A DNA stretch of 64,000 bases from Halopelagius fulvigenes (GTDB taxonomy: Archaea > Halobacteriota > Halobacteria > Halobacteriales > Haloferacaceae), in contig NZ_JBHSXH010000015.1 of the NCBI RefSeq assembly GCF_042662625.1, positions 1 through 64,000 of the forward strand, in the 5' to 3' direction. Of this stretch, positions 60,958 to 64,000 are shown in pieces. Numbering within the stretch: the first letter of the stretch is position 1; each line of letters begins with the position of its first letter. The notes below the pieces were generated by a model that worked only from the letters and a program-made list of their open reading frames with translations, made no database searches and had not been told where the DNA came from. The position numbers were made by a program, and so were the translations under genes.

Positions 60958-61806
60958 ATGACCGACGGAACCCCCGCGGAGGCGGGATGGTTCGAAAACG
61001 CGGACGCCGGCGACGGCGCGGCGGCGACGGCGATTCGGGAGGGCCGCGCGGAGACGCCCGCCGACTGGCCGACGCGGGCCGTAGACGCCGGGTTCGCCGC
61101 CGACGAGGCGGACTACTACGAGAAACTCCGCGCCGCGGCTATCGACGCGGCGCGCAACTCCGCCGCCGAACGCGAACGCGCCGACGACAAGCAACTGGTC
61201 CACGCTGTCCGGGCGATGGACGACGCCGAACGCACGGCGAACGAACTCGCCGAACGCCTCGCGGAGTGGGCCGGGACGCTGTACGACGACGCGGGCGTCG
61301 GCGTCGACGGCGCGCGCGACATCGCCGAGAGGGAGGCCGAGACGCCGGTCGAGGAGCGAGTCGTCTCCCTCGCGGAACGCGTCGCGGACCTCGCGGACGA
61401 ACGCGACGACCTGCGGGCGTTCATCGAGACGCGCGCGCCCACCGTCGCGCCGAACCTCTCGGAGATGGCCGGGCCGGTCCTCGCGGCGCGACTCGTCGCC
61501 CTTGCGGGCGGCCTCGAATCGCTCGCGAAGAAGCCCTCCGGGACCGTGCAGGTCCTCGGCGCGGAGGACGCCCTCTTCGCGCACCTCCGCGGCCGCGGGT
61601 CCTCGCCCAAGCACGGCGTCATCTTCACCCACGAGTACGTCCGCGGGACGCACCCCGAGAATCGGGGATCCGCCGCCCGCGCGTTCGCCGGGAAACTCGC
61701 CATCGCCGCCCGAATCGACCACTACGCCGGCGACTTCCGGCCGGAACTCCACGAGGAACTGCGGGAGCGAATCGAGACCATCCGGGCGCGGGAGGCGGGC
61801 GAGTGA
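60958..61806 (+). CDS. nop5: Nop5/Nop56-58 C/D-box sRNP core protein
   Basis: The scaffold of archaeal C/D-box sRNPs, binding L7Ae-sRNA and fibrillarin to direct rRNA/tRNA 2'-O-methylation. The 282 residues contain the coiled-coil region (about 90-155) and the Nop domain with APNLSEMAGPVLAARLVALAGGLESLAKKPSGTVQVLGAEDALFAHLR (about 162-210) and SPKHGVIFTHEYV. The N-terminal domain is shorter than in many archaea. A TATA element (CATATACAA, about 60928-60936) gives an almost leaderless mRNA. It overlaps the fibrillarin start by four bases (GTGA). Confidence 0.95.
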   Translation: MTDGTPAEAGWFENADAGDGAAATAIREGRAETPADWPTRAVDAGFAADEADYYEKLRAAAIDAARNSAAERERADDKQLVHAVRAMDDAERTANELAERLAEWAGTLYDDAGVGVDGARDIAEREAETPVEERVVSLAERVADLADERDDLRAFIETRAPTVAPNLSEMAGPVLAARLVALAGGLESLAKKPSGTVQVLGAEDALFAHLRGRGSSPKHGVIFTHEYVRGTHPENRGSAARAFAGKLAIAARIDHYAGDFRPELHEELRERIETIRAREAGE

Positions 61807-62456
61807 GCGACTCCCTGCCCGCGGGCGTCGAACGCCGCACGTTCGACGGCCGAGAGAGACTGGCGACGCGGGGGGCGACCGTCTACGGCGAACCGACCGA
61901 CGAGGGGTGGCGCGCGTGGGACGCGGGCCGGTCGAAACTCGGCGCGATGCTCGAACTCGGCGTCGAGACGCGGTTGGAGGGCGGCGAGACGGTCCTCTAC
62001 CTTGGCGCGGCCTCCGGAACGACCGTCTCGCACGTCGCGGACTTCGCCGGGCCGACGTACGCCGTCGAGTTCGCGCCGCGCCCCGTCCGCGACTTGGTCG
62101 GCGTCGCCGAGGACCGCGAGAACCTCTTCCCCCTGCTGAAGGACGCGCGGAAGCCCGAGACGTACGCGCACGTCGTTGAGGCGAACGTGGACTGCATTGT
62201 CCAAGACGTGGCGACGCGGGGGCAGGCGACCGTCGCCCTCCGGAACAGGCGGTTCCTCGCCGAGGGCGGCCACCTCCTCGCGGCGGTCAAGGCCAGAAGC
62301 GAGGACGTCCTCGAAGACCCCGATGACGTGTTCGAACGGGTCACCGACGAACTGCGCGAGGGGTACGAGATTCTGGAGACGGTGCGCCTCGACCGGTACC
62401 ACGACGACCACCTCGGCGTCGTCGCGAAACCGCGTTTTGCGGACCGTAGCATGTAA
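61803..62456 (+). CDS. flpA: Fibrillarin-like 2'-O-methyltransferase
   Basis: A 217-residue SAM-dependent methyltransferase, the catalytic subunit of C/D sRNPs. It starts with GTG overlapping the nop5 stop (GTGA). The SAM site is VLYLGAASGTTVSHVADFAG (about 67-86), followed by VYAVEFAPRPVRDL-like YAVEFAPRPVRDLV and the conserved VDCIVQDVATRGQA; KARSEDV supplies the conserved Lys region. Length and order are those of archaeal fibrillarin. Operon with nop5. Confidence 0.96.
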   Translation: MSDSLPAGVERRTFDGRERLATRGATVYGEPTDEGWRAWDAGRSKLGAMLELGVETRLEGGETVLYLGAASGTTVSHVADFAGPTYAVEFAPRPVRDLVGVAEDRENLFPLLKDARKPETYAHVVEANVDCIVQDVATRGQATVALRNRRFLAEGGHLLAAVKARSEDVLEDPDDVFERVTDELREGYEILETVRLDRYHDDHLGVVAKPRFADRSM

Positions 62457-62565
62457 CGCTGCGACGTCGCCCGCCCGAAGTGAGGTCGGACGGCCGCGCG
62501 CGTTCGATCGTCCCCCTCGCCGGGGTCCACGACATATTTAATCGACCGTCTCGAACGACGGAGCG

Positions 62566-63642
62566 ATGGAGCTAGGGTCCGCGGACGCGTTCGACCGGAT
62601 GGGTACGCTCGGCGTCGAAGAGGAGTTCTACATCGTGGACGCCGAGGGCTACCCCACCTCGGGCATCGCGGACTTGATATACGACCACGAACCCTCGGGG
62701 ATACTCGAAGGCCGTTTGGACCACGAACTGTTTCAGTTCACCATCGAGACGCAGACGCCCCTCATCGAACACCCCGACGAGGCCGAAGAGAACGTCCGCG
62801 CCGTCCGCGAGGCACTCGTCGAACACGCCGCCGAGTACGGCTACCGCATCGCCGGGGCGGGTCTGCACCCCGCCGCGAAGTGGCGGGAACTCGACCACGC
62901 GACGAAACCGCGGTACAAGGCGCAACTCGACCGCATCCAGTACCCGCAGCACCGAAACACGACCGCCGGCCTCCACGTCCACGTCGGCGTGGACGACGCG
63001 GACAAGGCGACGTGGGTGGCGAACGAACTCCGGTGGTACCTCCCGCCGGTGTTGGCCCTCTCCGTGAACTCGCCGTTCTGGAACGGGTTCGACACCGGCC
63101 TCTCGTCGGCCCGCGCGAAGGTGTTCGAGAACCTCCCGAACACGGGCATGCCGACGCACTTCGAGGACTTCGAGGCGTACCGGCGGTTCGAACGCCGGAT
63201 GGTCGAGTCGGGGTCGATAAACGACCGCGGCGAACTGTGGTACGACGTGCGCCCCCACACGGGCCACGGCACCGTCGAGGTCCGGACCCCCGACGGGCAG
63301 GCGGACCCCGAAATCACGATGGCGTTCGTCGAGTACGTCCACGCACTCGTCCTCGATTTGGCGGACCGCTACGAGGACGGCGAGTCGGGCGCGGACGTCC
63401 GCCGGGAACTCCTCGACGAGAACAAGTGGCGCGCGATGCGCTACGGCCACGACGCGGAGTTCATCACCCGAGACGGCGAAGGGACCGTCTCCCTCGAATC
63501 GTTCATCGCCGAGGAGTGCGACAGACTCGGCGTCACCGGCCTCCGCGAGGTGTACGGTCGAGAAAGCGGCGCGGAGAGACAGCGACGAATCCACGAGTCG
63601 GAGGGGTTGGACGCCCTCTGTCTCGACCTATGTCTCGACTGA
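62566..63642 (+). CDS. gshA: Glutamate-cysteine ligase (haloarchaeal GshA)
   Basis: A 358-residue ligase making gamma-glutamylcysteine, which haloarchaea use as their main low-molecular-weight thiol instead of glutathione. The glutamine-synthetase-like fold starts LGVEEEFYIVDAEGYPTSG and includes GLHVHVGVDD, YDVRPHTGHGTVEVRTPDGQ and the C-terminal RYGHDAEFI. A TATA element (CATATTTAA, 62533-62541) puts the transcription start just before the ATG at 62566. It follows nop5-flpA and precedes an HTH regulator. Confidence 0.95.
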   Translation: MELGSADAFDRMGTLGVEEEFYIVDAEGYPTSGIADLIYDHEPSGILEGRLDHELFQFTIETQTPLIEHPDEAEENVRAVREALVEHAAEYGYRIAGAGLHPAAKWRELDHATKPRYKAQLDRIQYPQHRNTTAGLHVHVGVDDADKATWVANELRWYLPPVLALSVNSPFWNGFDTGLSSARAKVFENLPNTGMPTHFEDFEAYRRFERRMVESGSINDRGELWYDVRPHTGHGTVEVRTPDGQADPEITMAFVEYVHALVLDLADRYEDGESGADVRRELLDENKWRAMRYGHDAEFITRDGEGTVSLESFIAEECDRLGVTGLREVYGRESGAERQRRIHESEGLDALCLDLCLD

Positions 63643-63693
63643 CGCCACGGAAAACTTTTCAAGGTCCGGTTTTGTCCCTGTTGATAGAACAGT

Positions 63694-64000
63694 ATGTCTG
63701 CGGACGATATCGACGACGACGCCACGGATGCGGGGACTGCCGACATTGACGAGGCGCAGAGCGTCTCGTCAGACAACCAGAACGCTTCGCGTTCTGATGA
63801 CACCGACGAGGTAGCCGCCGCCGAATCGACCACGGAACGCTCGCCGCGAACGCGTCTCGAAGCGGAGGCCGACCGCGCCGTAGAGGAGTTCGACGAGGGA
63901 ATCGTCGACCTCTTGGCGTGGCTTCTCGACACGGAGACGCGCGCTCGAATCTACGTGTTCCTCCGACAGCACCCTCACTCGACCAGCGAGGAAGTCGCCG
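63694..64000 (+). CDS. Helix-turn-helix regulator, 5' part only
   Basis: From the ATG at 63694, 102 codons run to the window edge. Residues 1-60 are an acidic, disordered region rich in Asp, Glu and Ser. From about 63 an ordered domain begins (AVEEFDEGIVDLLAWLLDTETRARIYVFLRQHPHSTSEEVA), the opening of a winged helix-turn-helix of the kind found in haloarchaeal regulators. The gene is truncated by the window, not by mutation. Its neighbour gshA suggests, without proof, a link to thiol or redox control. Confidence 0.8.
   Translation, partial: MSADDIDDDATDAGTADIDEAQSVSSDNQNASRSDDTDEVAAAESTTERSPRTRLEAEADRAVEEFDEGIVDLLAWLLDTETRARIYVFLRQHPHSTSEEVA

Overview
The window is chromosomal DNA of a halophilic archaeon (class Halobacteria; the gene set and order look most like the Haloferax/Halogeometricum group, but I cannot fix the genus). 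The evidence is the 5' end of a haloarchaeal 16S rRNA gene, TBP, TFB, aIF2-beta, Nop5/fibrillarin and Orc1/Cdc6, acidic proteins, GC-rich third codon positions, twin-arginine export signals, the haloarchaeal gamma-glutamylcysteine ligase, and many promoters whose TATA box sits about 26 bases before the start codon (leaderless mRNAs).

Layout. 1-0.8 kb: start of a 16S gene transcribed leftward behind several tandem promoters. 0.8-2.3 kb: TBP and a FilR1-type regulator. 2.6-5.6 kb: orc1/cdc6 and a chromosomal replication origin with nine origin recognition boxes, then a conserved unknown gene. 5.7-11.3 kb: an acidic unknown protein, an XPB/Rad25-like helicase and an orphan N6-adenine methylase-like protein. 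11.4-16.3 kb: tRNA-Tyr, exported and membrane proteins, a thioesterase and queD-queE-queC (preQ0/archaeosine). 16.3-16.8 kb: two truncated genes that mark a deletion scar. 17.6-24.5 kb: a double-module GH15 glucoamylase and a divergent GH13 amylase; malQ at 49.1 kb belongs to the same pathway. 24.6-30.5 kb: a small zinc protein, an MrfA/Hrq1-type helicase, DCC-family and DUF123 proteins, a second FilR1-type regulator and an aminotransferase. 30.5-36.2 kb: lactate oxidation (a large FAD/Fe-S D-lactate dehydrogenase, and lactate permease preceded by a 28-codon leaderless ORF) and a frameshifted Fe-S remnant. 36.4-38.1 kb: a PRC-barrel protein (CdpB1 candidate) and a TrkA-N/DHH protein. 38.3-45.2 kb: tRNA-Lys, an Lrp regulator with a divergent EamA exporter, an NAD(P)-binding protein, an MFS carrier and a nucleophile-less hydrolase-like protein. 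45.3-64 kb: housekeeping genes (thrS, malQ, ogg, aIF2-beta, tfb, corA, nop5-flpA, gshA) mixed with small zinc-ribbon, membrane and exported proteins, and a final regulator cut by the window edge.

No CRISPR array, complete insertion sequence or prophage was seen. The most interesting items are small and structural: the translationally coupled micro-ORF before lactate permease, with operator-like repeats flanking its TATA box; a small membrane protein coupled to CorA; a near-identical palindrome encoding the same heptapeptide in two unrelated genes; dense hairpins inside the amylase linker; duplicated tRNA 3' ends behind both tRNA genes; and inverted repeats placed over the tfb and cdpB1 promoters.
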